In this document: positions 1 through 10,917 of the stretch, in pieces
Position numbering within the stretch: the first letter of the stretch is position 1
How the letters are laid out: the number at the start of each line of letters is the position of its first letter
Assembly: GCA_947396885.1 (NCBI GenBank)
Contig: OX377205.1
Span: 73,194,969 to 73,258,968, forward strand
Source: Heligmosomoides polygyrus polygyrus
Lineage: Eukaryota > Nematoda > Chromadorea > Rhabditida > Heligmosomidae
DNA length: 64,000 nt
Reading direction: 5' to 3'
Program-made: the position numbers and the translations under genes
The notes under the pieces: model-generated
What the model saw: the letters and a program-made list of their open reading frames with translations, nothing else
Told to the model about the DNA's origin: nothing
Database searches by the model: none

Positions 1-1139
1 CACGATCGAAGTCGGCCAGCATTCGTTCCGCCTGACTGATGCTCGGTGTTATGAGCACGATGTCGTCAGCGAAGCGAAGATGGTGCAGTTGCCGGCCGTC
101 GACCTTCACTCCCATGTCTTCCCATTCTAGTTCGCGCATGACGTTTTCGAGGGTGGCGCTGAAGAGCTTCGGGGATATGGTATCCCCTTGTCGAACCCCT
201 CTCTTCACGTCAATGACAACGTCGTTGTAGAATGGTGAGATCTTGGTCGTGAATCAACTGTACAGCTCTCGAAGGACCCTGATGTACTGAGTAGGAACGC
301 CCTGGGTGAGCAGGGCTTCCATGACCGCTTCAGTCTCGACGGAGTCGAATGCCTTCTTCAGGTCGATGAACGTAAGGCACAGCGGCAGCTTGTACTCTCG
401 CGACACTTCGATGAGCTTCGTAATGGTGTGTATGTGGTCGATCGTGCTGAATCCTCTCCGAAATCCTGCTTGTTCGCATGGCTGTCCTTCGTCCAGCGTT
501 CTACTAATCCTATTCAGGATGACTCGAGTGAACAGCTTGTAGGCTACGGACAACAGGCAGATCGGGCGATAGTTGCTAATGTCGTGCACGTCTCCCTTCT
601 TGTACAGCAAAACGGTCTTGCTGGTCTTCCACTGAGATGGAACCTTGCATTCGGACAGGTAGCGTGTGAAGAGCCGCGCCAAGGTGTTGATGAGCGCTGG
701 CGGGAGGTTCTTCAGGTGTTCAGCTCTGATCCTGTCAGAACCGGGTGCTGTACGTTTCTTCACCGACGAGATGGCATGTCGGATCTCGGAAGGGAGAACA
801 GAGGGAACGACGTATCCATCCTGCGGAAGATGGCATGGGGGCAGGTGGACGTGGCTATCGAAGAGATCGGAGTAGAAGTCGTGGATGACTTTCTCCATGG
901 TCCTTCTGGAAGAGGTGATGGTTCCGTCAGGACGTCGGAGAGCGGTCATCTTGGTCTTGAAGTTGGCGAAGTTCCGGCGGGCATTGCGGATGCTCAGCCC
1001 TGCCTCTGCTGCTTCAGCCAACACTTCCGCCCTTCTCTCTTTGAGATCTTCCTTTATCGCCGCTCTGCATAGCTTTACAAGCTCGGACGTCAGTTGGTAG
1101 TTGCCTGACGCTCGTGCTGCTCCACGCTGGCGTATCAGC
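1..1139 (-). pseudogene. RTE copy A reverse-transcriptase portion, with nonsense codon
   Basis: This is the continuation of the copy A polyprotein in the frame after the 2-bp deletion. It carries the linker ([20 protein letters not shown]), [17 protein letters not shown], the NYRPI motif, [15 protein letters not shown] and motif A ([12 protein letters not shown]). A TGA at 254-256 replaces a GGA glycine codon of copy B (one substitution) between motifs A and B. Beyond it the same frame resumes with RQGDTISP and the [10 protein letters not shown] catalytic motif near the window edge. The protein cannot be made in one piece. The 3' end lies outside the window. Confidence 0.93.
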
Positions 1140-2165
1140 TCAAGAGTTTCCGGAGAGGCGTCTCTTGGTGGTCTTTAAGCTCTCGGCTCTCTTAACACTA
1201 CCGTGGAGATGGTGCACGAAGCGATCGTATTCCTCGCCGACGTTGTCCATGACGGCATCTTCCCAAAGGCCGACAAGAGAGGTGTAGAGATCCCAGTTGA
1301 TGGTCGTTCTGGGATTCCTCTTCTTGAACTTCGCGGCCTTCTCTCCTTGACGCGAAAAGCGGAACCTCGCGCGAAGGAGGCGGTGGTCCGATCCCGTGTA
1401 GAACTTGGGGACAACGGAGACATCGGTCAGGCAATACTTGCGATTGAAGATGATGTGGTCGATTTCGTTGTGGAACTGGCCACCGGGGGATTCCCAGGTC
1501 CATCGTAGGGAGGGAGGCTTCTGGAACTGCGAGTTTCCATGGATGGTCTTGGTCGACATGATAAACTCAGACAGCCTTTCACCTTGCTCGTTCCACTCCA
1601 AACCGTGGGTTCCGATGTGAAGTTCTTCCGGCGACCTTCGTGGCCCGATCTTGGCGTTGAAGTCGCCGACGATCACCTTGTAGAAGGTGTGATCTTCCTT
1701 ATAGAACTTCTCAAGCTCCACGTAGAAGGCCTCGACGTCTTCGTCGTCGTAGTCGGATGTTGGGGCATACGCGACGAACACAGTCAAGGCTGGCACGGAG
1801 CCACATCGCTTCAGTCGCAGACGTCCGATTCGGCTTGTCAGAGACTCGTACGAATCGATGTTCATGGCCAAGTGCGTGTTGACGAGGACACCAACGCCGC
1901 CTACTCCCCTGCTGTCGCATGTTCCGAGGAACAGTTCTTCTCCGGAGTCGTAGGCGGCGTGTAGGGGGTGGTGTCTTCTCGTCTCGGTCAGTCCGATGAC
2001 GTCGTACTTGATCTTCCTGGCTTGCATCATCAGGTCCTCGACGGATGCTTCCGACGCAAGCGTGCGGGCGTTGTAAGTACAGATCGTCATCCTAGTCCTT
2101 CTCAGTTTGCGCAGCCTGGTTAGGCCTTGAGATTTTTGCAGCCTCTCCGTACTCGTCCTTCCCAT
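1140..2165 (-). pseudogene. RTE copy A endonuclease domain, frameshifted at its 3' end
   Basis: This frame of 341 codons starts with MGRTSTERL and encodes an APE-type (exonuclease-endonuclease-phosphatase fold) endonuclease that nicks target DNA for target-primed reverse transcription. Visible motifs are [10 protein letters not shown], the GLTETRRH glutamate, [20 protein letters not shown] and [11 protein letters not shown], in the usual order. The start is the same ATG as in copy B. A 2-bp deletion near 1157 (GT of GCCTGTCTCC in copy B) throws the frame out, so translation ends at 1140 instead of running on into the reverse transcriptase. The endonuclease residues themselves look intact. Confidence 0.93.
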
Positions 2166-2668
2166 CGCTGCAGAAATGGGGGCTCTTTCGGGGTCAGGGG
2201 AATGAGGCCCTTTAGTGCTGCTGTGTTTGACTGGAATACAACACGGGTAGCTAGTCAGGCTCTGTCGTGCGGGCGGGGTACTCCGGGCAGCCAGCCAGAC
2301 TGCCCGAAGGGACGGGGCGAGACTTAAGGCGGCCTCGAATCGCCTTACATGTACTCCCAGTCTACCGAGTGCAAGCTTTTGGCCGAGCCGACACAGTTAC
2401 AATCCGCACAGTCACGGACACATCCACGCACACTGTGCACGAACATGCCGCTCCCACGCACAAGGAACGCATCGGCCCGACACAGCAGGAGCAAGGAGTC
2501 CATCCCCTGCATCCCACCTGCGTCTCTGGGCAGTACACGGTCGCATTTGGTTCGCGTTTAATTCCCCTATCCACCACCCGGGGACGCGCCGCGTGGCCCT
2601 GCGACAAGCGGCCCGAGATCCCTCTTAACAAGAGAGCCCGAAGGCTCTCTATCGAGGGAGATCCGTGG
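2166..2668 (-). promoter_or_regulatory. 5' leader of RTE copy A
   Basis: This is the 503-bp GC-rich untranslated leader, nearly identical to 38315-38817. Near its 5' end a hairpin with a TTCG loop is closed by a perfect 7-bp stem (GAGAGCC/GGCTCTC); copy B has one substitution in the left arm. A frame lacking an ATG (about 2362-2631, minus, 89 codons) and an antisense frame starting with ATG (2267) are open in both copies. Leaders of non-LTR elements usually carry the internal promoter; no specific motif was recognised. Confidence 0.7.
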
Positions 2669-3407
2669 CCGCTGTGAATAGCTTCGGAGAAATCGTGTCT
2701 CCCTGCCGTACTCCTTTCCCGATAGGAATTTTAAGCTTTCGATCGAACAACTGTATGGTGGTCGATGTGTTCGAGAAGCATTCGTCGAGAAGTCGGATGT
2801 AGGTCGATGGTATACCAGCATACACAAGCGCGTTCAAAACGGCGTTGAATTCCACAAAGTCGAACGCTTTCCGGTAATCCACGAAGACAAGGACAAGTGG
2901 GAGGTGGTATTCGCGGCTCCTCTCGATGAGCTGTGAGGCAGTCTGAATATGGTCCATGCAGAAATCCTTGCGAAACCATACTTGCTCCACTGGCTGATAT
3001 TCGTCCAAGCAACGCTCCATGCGGTTAAGCAGTATCTTGGTGAAGATCTTGTACACAACCGAGAGAAGTCTGATGGGTCGATAGTTGTTGATATCTTCCT
3101 GCTGACCTTTTTTGAAGATTAAAACTGCTTTCGACTCCTTCCATGAGTCCGGAATCCTACCAAGTCGAAGGTAGTGGTTGAAGTGCTTTGCAAGAAGCGA
3201 GCAGAAGGCACTGCCACCCGCACCAAGGAGATTAACAGAAATGCCGTCCGGCCCGGGAGCAGTGTCTGGCTTCATCCTTCTGACGGCATGAGCAACTTCT
3301 GACCCCAGAATGGAAGGTGCTTCCTCAGCTAGTGGCATGAAGCATTTTGGGACAGTGATGGAAGAAGGAAACAGATCTGTGTAGAATTCTTGAACGATGG
3401 CTTCCAT
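2669..3407 (-). pseudogene. Truncated RTE reverse transcriptase (older subfamily)
   Basis: About 245 codons stay open: TAPGPDGISVNLL, KAVLIFKKGQQEDINNYRPI, RLLSVVYKIFTKILLNRM, motif A as VFVDYRKAFDFVEF, and [13 protein letters not shown]. The frame is then cut by the 5' end of copy A, which adds a few unrelated residues and a stop at 2649. The active-site FADD motif is therefore missing from this side. The NYRPIRLLS and AFDFVE spellings differ from copies A and B ([15 protein letters not shown]), showing a separate subfamily. An upstream linker (3573-3836) is in another frame, so the protein is already broken at its 5' side. Confidence 0.88.
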
Positions 3408-3885
3408 CGCTCATCAAGACGTTTGCGTTGTTCCATCATTATCCATAAGGTATGACATTATTGCCTTCTGGTCACAGAGATCTCGTTTGCAGCGCTTTAT
3501 GCTTGAACCTTTCCCAGCGGCTTCTAACAGCTTCAATCTTCTGTAGGCCTGAATGGACTCCTCCACTGCAATTCAACATGCCTTCGAGATGGTGACTTTT
3601 TCCAGATGGGAAGCATTAGGATCCAATTTGACAACTCTTCTTTTCTCCAAGAGTTTAATCGCATGTGCGTTAATTCTTGAGGCAAGCGGTGAATTGGCTT
3701 CACCAGAGCTGCTAGCATATTTGAACAGCCCTTTGGAGAGAAGGGCGTAGTCTTTCAATAGATCTTCAAGAAGATTCCAATCATACGACTTTATCGCATA
3801 TTCCGACTCCTCAGACTTGAATGTGGGGATCCTCACCGGTGCCGGTTTATGGGTGTCACGCTTGAACGTGTCCTCTTTTTGAGAG

Positions 3886-4872
3886 TCAGCTTCGCACGGA
3901 CAAGACGGTGATCCGAGCCGGTGTCAAATGTTGGTAGCACGGAGACGTCGAACAGACTTCAGTGTTTGCAAGAACATAGTCAATCTCCGAACGTATTCTT
4001 CCATTTGGGTTTTCACAGGTCCATCGCTGGTTTGAAGGCTTCTTGATCATAGAATTTCCATGGAAGATACGGCATGCGGATAGGAAGTTTGTCATTCGGT
4101 CTCCGTTTTCGTTCCTTGAGGAAGTTCCATGTAGTCCTAGCCTCTATTCGTCGTGATCATTCGAACCGAAGATAGCGTTAAAGTCACCAACGACAACTTT
4201 GTAGTAGCTCTTCTCGTCGTTGACAGTCCTTTCGAACAGCTTGTAGAATTCCTCCTATTCCTCGTCTGTGGCCGCAGATGTTGGAGCATATCCATCTATG
4301 ATGGAGATGGTTCCTTGGTCTTTGGTTCCCAGACGCAGAATATCTACTTGTGGGCTGATGATCTTGTAAGAGTCTACTAGGTGGTGCACTGTCGAATTGA
4401 CGAGAAATCCAACTCCGCCAATATTCTTTCTGTCCACCTTTGCTTCGATAATGAGAAGCTTGTTGTGGTCGGTCCTTCTTATGGTTTACGTTCTGCCTTT
4501 CGTTTCCTGCAGGGCGATAACATCGTATTTGATGTTGCGGCTTCTGTAATGCAGTGTCCGCAGATCCTGCTCAGATGCGATCGCGCGATAGTTATAAGAT
4601 GAGTTTCCGTATCGTGCTGAGAGGAAGTTTCTGGTAGTCCGATTCCAATGACGTCTTGGTTTAACTCTGAGATTACATGGCCCCTCTCCGGAGGTGGATT
4701 CAACCGTCGTCGTAGAAGTCCACCTCCGGCGCGCGGAGGACTTCGGCGTGAGTTTAGTAGTTTGAGCCATGGCAGTGGTCTGGTTACTCACATGTTCCTG
4801 GCCAGGGATACAGGAGAGCCGCCCATACACGACAAAGCATCGTGTACTTCGTGACCATCTGCCGTTAGCCAC
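3886..4872 (-). pseudogene. Degenerate RTE endonuclease (older subfamily)
   Basis: The endonuclease domain is spread over at least three frames. Recognisable pieces are NIKYDVIALQETKGR (the catalytic glutamate context, near 4490), NIGGVGFLVNSTVHHLVDSY and YAPTSAATDEE (4255-4437), VVVGDFNA (near 4180, another frame, followed by an in-frame stop near 4141) and WTCENPNGRIRSEIDYVL (near 3990). The GSDHRLV catalytic histidine motif follows near 3915, again frameshifted. All key motifs of the APE fold survive as sequence, but no continuous reading frame exists. The level of decay is far higher than in the neighbouring copy A. Confidence 0.85.
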
Positions 4873-4900
4873 TACTAAGTGATGTTCACCCCTTCACCGC

Positions 4901-5208
4901 GATGAGGTGGCACATAAAGAGGTTCGATAGAAACAGCCAATGTTATGCTTAGTTATGCCGACAGCTTGTTACTGTGAAATCTCTACCACAAATTCACGCC
5001 GAATGTTGTTGGGAGTTATCGTTAGTGGAAGCCTCAATTGAAGCTTACTGTTTGTTTTCCGCTAAACTGTGAGAAGCGTATGGGTCCTCACAGAGCTATA
5101 GTGTATACGTAAAATATGTGAGACATCCCAAGGGATTGATTGCACCATTATTTATCCTTTAATCTAGAAAGGGGAAGGGAATCCATCCTCATTTTCCTCT
5201 TTGGAATT
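4901..5208. other. Unassigned spacer
   Basis: No reading frame, repeat or RNA signal was recognised between the old RTE element and the first SINE. Confidence 0.5.
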
Positions 5209-5217
5209 CCTGGATTG

Positions 5218-5517
5218 TATAAAGGATAAAGGATAAAGGACGGTGCATTCAATCCCTTTTGAGATGAGCCGGCGCATTCTACTTCTACGGGATGTCGTGG
5301 AGGCGAGTTGAATGCGTGTCTGACCATACAACGACTTGCGGTGGCCAGCCGATGAACAAGTCAGCGCTTTACCCTTCCCAGACACGTCTGGTACCAATTC
5401 ACCGACCCCAGAGGGATGGAAAGCTTGGTTGGCCTGGACAGGAATTTAGAACCAGGAACCTGGTATCGGGTTCACGAGACAGCCGGCACCTCCTCCTTCT
5501 GCGTAACACGCGCCCAC
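5218..5517 (-). mobile_element. tRNA-derived SINE (copy 1)
   Basis: A full-length copy in minus orientation. The head (right side) contains a tRNA-like A-box and B-box region. The body contains the blocks TTGGTTGGCCTGG, CGACTTGCGGTGGCCAGCCG and TCTACTTCTACGGGATGTCG that recur throughout the window, and the tail (left side) is a GGATAAA-type repeat. A 9-bp direct repeat with one mismatch flanks it (CCTGGATTG at 5209-5217 and CCTGGACTG at 5518-5526), the expected target-site duplication. Confidence 0.85.
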
Positions 5518-5526
5518 CCTGGACTG

Positions 5527-7239
5527 CATGCGAAATTTTTAAAGTACAAGCATTATGCTCAGATGAATATACACTATAACTGTAGCAGAAGATCTAGATC
5601 TGCTAGATGACTATGTCAGATTTGGAGGGATACACGATGGGCCTTCCCCCTTTCTAAACCTACGTAATTATTTATTCAGTTGTTTGGCATAGCTGAAATC
5701 CGAAATACCTTCTTCGATAAAGAAGTTGGGGTAAAGGGTCTAAGAGGGTTGCGAGGACCCTTTCAACGTTGATCTTCACTCGCGTAGAGCTTAGTTTCCG
5801 ATGTTCAGTATCAAGGACTGAATCAAGTCTTTCCGAAGATACTTCATTTTCCTTCTCTGCTGCCACTGAGCGAAGCAGCGGCAACCTCTTCAGGGTCTAC
5901 GTTTTTTGCCAATTTAGAACCAAGTTGCTCCTAGTTTCTTTCTTGCTAGCTATAGAGTACATAAAGGACTAGTCCCTCCAAACTTCTTCGTCTGCCTTCT
6001 GCTGCTTGTTGATATGCGTTTCGAGATGTAAAGAGTTAACACAGTTGTTTGGACATATTGCACAGTAACATTGTGCTGCTGCACAATTTTTGTTGTGGCT
6101 TCAAAAGATTGTTTTCTGAAGGATCTAGACCTCCGGCGAGGGAAAAAAAAGTTCTGTTCTTTGTTTTCCAGCCTATTGGATGGCTTGCTCGGTGGGTGTC
6201 TGAAAACTTATTGTTACGTTCCGTCGTGGATTAAATACCAGGAGTGAAGCCCAACATGTGAGCTGCTGCTGTGTCCCTTTTTAGCAGCAGCAGATAGAGC
6301 ATATCCAAACGTCCGGCACAACAATGTCAGAACTCTCCTTCCCCACTACCCTTTTCATATCGGTATTGAAATCTCGGGGCTGCCAGACTTCTGGAATACT
6401 TTCGCTCTGCTCAGGTGTCCTGTTTCAACGTGAAAACTTAAAATAGACATAACTTTGTTTGAAAATTCTGATGAAGTATGAAACATCTCCACACAATTTC
6501 AGAAAACTCCTGTGAAGCCACTGTAAGAACCTACGGGCAATGTTAATGTTGAACAATGTTGAACAGAACACTGAAGTCGGATAACCTTACTGATTGTTCC
6601 CATTGTGCCAAAATTGCTCAGGGAGAAAAACTGCTTCTGAACGCGTCGAACGCTTAATCGCGATAATTTCTCCAGTGTTGTTTAACTTCCGCCCGTTCAT
6701 GATTACCCGGTGCTCAGAGCTAAAGACCCATCCTCAAGGGAGCTCGCCTCGTGACAATTACACCGCGTGTCGCTTGATTGGAACACGATGCGACGGCATT
6801 TAGATCTCCGAAGGCGTCTGTTTTCGAACGTTTCCTCTTGCTCGGTTCGAAATGTTTTCCGGAATGTGGCGCCGCTTAAATATCTTGTTCTGGGCGAGAT
6901 AGAAAGATATTTTAAGGTAGAGCGCGTAAAATATTTACAGCGTTAAGTTTTATCTAGTTATAGCCCATAGCAATCGTGTGAATTCAATTACTTACAAATT
7001 TATCTATCTGCAAAAAGGGTACGTAACGCAGTGAGCTCCAGTTCTCTCGTGATATGGAGTAGAGGTGCAATGCATGGCGCATCCCTCGACTTCCTTCCCA
7101 TTACCTTTGGAGGATAGGGTACATTTGTTTATGGATACTCTGTGAGGATACTGTGATGGAGCTTGGGTACAGTGCGGTCGACTGTTGAATGGATCAGTAA
7201 CGGATTCGTAGCTTGATTGAACCAAATCTTCGATTTCTC
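5527..7239. other. Unassigned spacer
   Basis: Only short frames without recognisable motifs. No tandem repeat, RNA gene or transposon protein was seen. Confidence 0.5.
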
Positions 7240-7400
7240 CAGGGTCAATGAATTCCTGCCAAACTGAACTGGGAGGCATAAACACGTTCTTACTATTTGG
7301 CCACCGCAAAATATAGTTTGGTTCAAATACACATTCAAATTGTCTCCTCGATGTCTAGTATAGGCGGAATGCGTGGCGCATTTCTCATAAGAGGCTTGTC
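7240..7400 (+). mobile_element. SINE fragment, old (5' truncated)
   Basis: The right half of the SINE body is recognisable in plus orientation: TTTGGCCACCGCAAAATATA, then CACATTCAAATTGTCTCCTC, then GGAATGCGTGGCGCAT. It is heavily mutated relative to the copies at 10.6, 14.4 and 60 kb, and the tRNA-like head is not recognisable. Confidence 0.6.
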
Positions 7401-7479
7401 CAACCTAAAGAGAATCAACTTTTTATTATGCATGTGCTTCTATTGTTGAGAACCGTTTTTATTAATTCTATTTCTCTTA

Positions 7480-7760
7480 AGATAAATATTTGAGCCTAAC
7501 CACCCCTCAAAACCCGTGGGAGCGTAGTCGGATGAGGTGCTGGCCGTCGTGTGACCCAAAAATCCGCCTAGGCCAACTAGCTTTCCACTCCTCCGCGGTA
7601 GGTGACCTGGTGGCATATTTCTCCGGAAGGATAAATCACTGACTTGTTCATCGGCTGGCAACGTAAGTCAATGTGCGGGCCAAGCACACATTTGCATTCT
7701 CTCCTGGATATTTCATCGAAGTAGAGTGCTTAACGCCCCTAATAGAAATTGGTTAAGGTT
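7480..7760 (+). mobile_element. tRNA-derived SINE, diverged copy
   Basis: Plus orientation. It has a tRNA-like head with GAGCGTAGTCGGATGAGGTG (A-box region) near 7522, then CTAGGCCAACTAGCTTTCC, then GACTTGTTCATCGGCTGGCA, and ends in GTGCTTAACGCCCC. The order of blocks matches the other copies. The GGATAAA tail is eroded. Confidence 0.68.
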
Positions 7761-9790
7761 GCCCGTGTAGTTTACAAGCCCTTATAAATGAAGCGCATGC
7801 CTCATCCTCGGAGGAAGAGTGAAGGCAGCGAGATGACAGGTCTATTCGAAGTGCTGTCGCCATTCAATTTCAGTGTTTCCAGTTCCGCTCTAAATTTCCT
7901 GATTGCTTGCACCCTATACTTCCAATTCGATTTTTTTATTGATTAAGGTTTTTTGTTGAAAATCTGATACTGGCCAACAGGGTGTTTTCCTTCCTTAAAA
8001 TTGACTTTCGGTGTCTGCCGCGGGTTATTTTGGGACGAATTTAGTTAGCTGTTGCACCGATTCTTCAACTGGACATAGTAGTACTGGTAGGAATGGATGC
8101 CTTATCGACTATCTGTGAAAATACTAAGTGTTTCGTATTTTTGCTGAAGGGCCTTGAGCTGCTAAGATAGCAGCTGCAGCATTAGCGTAATACTTGTAAT
8201 AGGAGCACCTCATGTCCCCCCCCCTACTACTAGCGGTTGCTTAATGATGGTTTCAACTGCTTTACAGGGGTATGTACTGGAAGGATTTAGATTTGGTGCT
8301 TTTAGAAACTATTGACGGTGCAGCTCATAAATCCTTCATACAGACAGAACGAACTTTTTCGTGCCGTAAGCATTGCTATTTTTCTTTCACTTCCATCTGA
8401 CGTCCTTAGGGCACTTCGTCTTTAGGTCTTCTTGTTCTAGATAGCCGGCTTTTGTTCACACTGTACTTTGTTTTTCGTCAGGAAAATTGCTTAATGTGGG
8501 TGCAGTCGTCTCAGTTAGAGAATGGTCCGTTATCTAGGTGAGGAGTAATGTACTGTCACTGAATCAACCATTCTCCTTTAACCTTCGAGCTGAACTGATG
8601 TTGGTGGAGCAATTCCGTAGTCTCAGCAACGCCTATCTAACATTGATAATTTACCTCAACCTATCGTAGAAGGCATTTGGTGCAATCTTGAAAGCATCTC
8701 TGGATGTGCACCATGGGAATCAGCTAAAAGTCTGATTCGGTTTTCCCTTGTATCTCTGCCATACGGCTAAGCAGCAACATCATTAGCACCTGCTTTGGTG
8801 TTCTTCTCCCATGCCGCCTGTGCAACCAACTGTGAAATTCGGCCACAAAAACTGCACGCTTAGAATTCCGACGCATCTTCTCTGATGGTTGACGACGCCA
8901 AGACTACATTATGGCTCATCTGGTATACTGAAGATGCCTGAGAAGGGGAACACGCGTGCTAGATAGGCTTGTGGAGAGAATAAGGAGCGCCGATTGTGCT
9001 CTTCATTCGGTGTGATCGACTAATTGTACCCTCTACTGTGATGTGTGAGCGAGTCTGAAGAAGCACCCAACAATCAGCGAATGTAATTGGGCATTCATAT
9101 TTTTGAGGCATCGAAAATTTCTGCTTCGCCCGATGTTCGCGTGACTAGGCGGTCTGGGCCTTAAAAGAACTCACAGGATGCCTCGTCTCGACAGGGCACT
9201 GCCTATCCGGACATGTGCCCCCACCTTCTCTCCTACCCATCGACTACCTGTACATACCGTAGTTTTCCTTATTTCACCAGGAGTTCGGTTACGTGAGTCC
9301 GAACCGAAGGTTACCGCCGTTTTAAGCCTCCAAACCCAAGGCATAACCTTATTTAATGGTAACCATTACCATTAGGCCAAGAATTGCTGCCTTGCACATA
9401 TCTCTGACTTCTACAAAGGCAGCAGCATGAAAAAAAATATCAGTGGTTGATTGGTAGACGTAGTGAGCTGCCGGTATCTATTGACATATTCTTGTTCCTG
9501 AATTTTCCCTCTAAATGACTTCTCAGTGACCCGAAAAAGTGGTGTTCTGAAAAAAACACATAAGTCTACACATAACGGTTCTTGACCTCCATTTCCTAAA
9601 AGTTTTGAATGGTGAACATTTTGACATGTTGTTTGAAAGTCGTGAAGCTTCTTGTTTTGAGAACTAGAACAAGTCTTCACGGGCTGTCATCAATTTCTTA
9701 TCCCTCGCCTCAACTGTATTTGAGAAGATTACATGCTAAATTTCGTTACGTTGTATGCTCGTATTAGGCCGTTGGAAGGAGAAACGGTAG
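7761..9790. other. Unassigned spacer
   Basis: No recognisable coding, RNA or repeat feature. Frames are all short (65 codons or fewer by eye) and no transposon motif was found. Confidence 0.45.
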
Positions 9791-9799
9791 AGGTCTGTG

Positions 9800-10060
9800 T
9801 CTGTGGTGTGTCATGAATTCTGCTTCTACGCAGTGTCATGGCGGCGATCTGATTGGCTTGCGATGCTTTAAAGGGCACGACGATGAACAGCTTAGTGTAT
9901 TTCCTTCACTAGACAGGTATTGTATCAATCCACTGAGACGCTGGATGGAAAAGGCTTCCTCCGTTTTGGAAGAGATCCGAAACAAGAACTCAGATTCGAG
10001 TTTCACGCGACAGCTCGCCAGCTGTCGCGTGTCCCCTCTATGTGCACTACCAGACCTAAT
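9800..10060 (-). mobile_element. SINE, old and diverged copy
   Basis: Minus orientation. It retains TTCTGCTTCTACGCAGTGTC, GGCGGCGATCTGATTGGC, GGATGGAAAAGGCTTCC and CACGCGACAGCT in the same order as the full-length copies. Near the head, the CACGCGACAGC block has become an exact 12-bp inverted repeat with a 4-base loop (10004-10031). Confidence 0.65.
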
Positions 10061-10199
10061 AGACCACTGAACACGAGGAACGAAGGATTCTTCGGTAGCA
10101 AACAAATTTTTGAAGTAGTGTGAATAGACTAACTCTTTTCCAACTTTTGTATGAACCTTTTTTGTCGCGATTCGTGTTTTATAATACAATAGAATTCCT

Positions 10200-10310
10200 C
10201 CAAAAATGTGCGGTCTATTCCAATAAACCACAGATTTTCGTTGGCGTTGTCATCGTCGCGTTGAAACGTGGATTAGGCAAACCTCCATATGGATTTTGTT
10301 TTACGCTACC
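10200..10310 (+). repeat. Dispersed repeat shared with 16905-17015
   Basis: CCAATAAACCACAGATTTTC and GAAACGTGGATTAGGCAAAC read closely like the reverse complement of 16905-17015 (CCAACAAACCAGAAATTTTC, GAAAGGTGGATTGAGCAACC). Family unknown; boundaries are approximate. Confidence 0.5.
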
Positions 10311-10620
10311 TTTTAGAGCGACCTGGCATTCCTGGCAAGGCCTCCCAGCACCATGGAGCTCTTATCTTCAGTTCAGAACATGTACACTTCTGCGCATGCA
10401 ACTCCATCCTAACGCATCACTCGCTGCTATTGTTCACTCAGATTTTACATTCTGTCCAGGATTCAAACCTGATGCAAAAATCGGGCGTGTGGCTCAAAAT
10501 TTTAGGATTCCATACATTTCTTCTCTTCTTAAATCTAAATCTCCAGCTTCTCTGATCTTGGACCTCGGCGGGATTCCGCTGCATGTGTTGCTACTGTGCC
10601 AGAATGAGCTTGTAGAATAA

Positions 10621-10902
10621 TGGATAAAGGCGTTACTCAATCGCATTTGGGATGCACCACGCATTCTACTTTTACGGGATGTCATGAAGGCGATTTGAAT
10701 GCTATTTGGCCATACAATGACTTGCGGTGGCCAACCGATAAACAAGTCAGCGCTTCATCCTTTCTAGACAAGTCTGGTACCAATTCACCGACCCCGGAGG
10801 GATGGAAGGATTGGTTGGCCTGGGCGGGAAATCCGAACCAGGAACCTGGTATCGGGTGCAGGCGACAGTCGGCACCTCCTCCAACTGCGCTACACGCGCC
10901 CT
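10621..10902 (-). mobile_element. tRNA-derived SINE (well-preserved copy)
   Basis: Minus orientation, with the tail GGATAAAGG at the left and the tRNA-like head at the right. It is flanked by an imperfect 15-bp direct repeat, GAGCTTGTAGAATAA (10606-10620) and GAACTTGTAGACGAA (10903-10917), matching at 12 of 15 positions. The body is close to the 14.4 and 60 kb copies. It encodes no protein. Confidence 0.85.
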
Positions 10903-10917
10903 GAACTTGTAGACGAA

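Larger units (their letters stand above)
1..2668 (-). mobile_element. RTE-clade non-LTR retrotransposon, copy A (3' part beyond window)
   Basis: On the minus strand this is a near-identical copy of the element at 38315-41755. Window base 1 corresponds to base 40984 of that copy, so only the last part of the reverse transcriptase and the 3' end are missing. The 5' end, at 2668 (CCACGGATCTCC on the minus strand), matches the 5' end that copy B shows next to its target-site duplication. Both copies have a 503-bp leader before the ATG. The only net length difference to copy B is 2 bp. Copy A is dead: it has a 2-bp deletion near 1157 and an in-frame TGA at 254-256. It lies inside an older RTE element (2669-4900, same strand), so its insertion is the younger event. 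Element class is certain from protein motifs; the clade name RTE is from family knowledge. Confidence 0.95.
2669..4900 (-). mobile_element. Older, diverged RTE-type retrotransposon (5' part), interrupted by copy A
   Basis: This is a second RTE subfamily on the same strand, with clear protein similarity to copies A and B but many frameshifts and stops. In order, it carries an endonuclease N-terminus (about 4480-4640), the middle of the endonuclease (4255-4437), VVVGDFNA (near 4180), a SDH motif (near 3915), a linker (3573-3836) and the reverse transcriptase up to [11 protein letters not shown]. The sequence then stops abruptly at copy A's 5' end. Its own 3' part must lie left of base 1. No target-site duplication can be checked, and the 5' boundary near 4900 is approximate. 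Confidence 0.85.

Noticed and set aside
2349..2561. Small frames in the copy A leader as host genes
   Set aside because: They are mirrored in copy B and belong to the retrotransposon leader.
10120..10620. 166-codon frame as a protein
   Set aside because: It covers a dispersed repeat and unrelated sequence and ends at the SINE boundary; no domain is visible.
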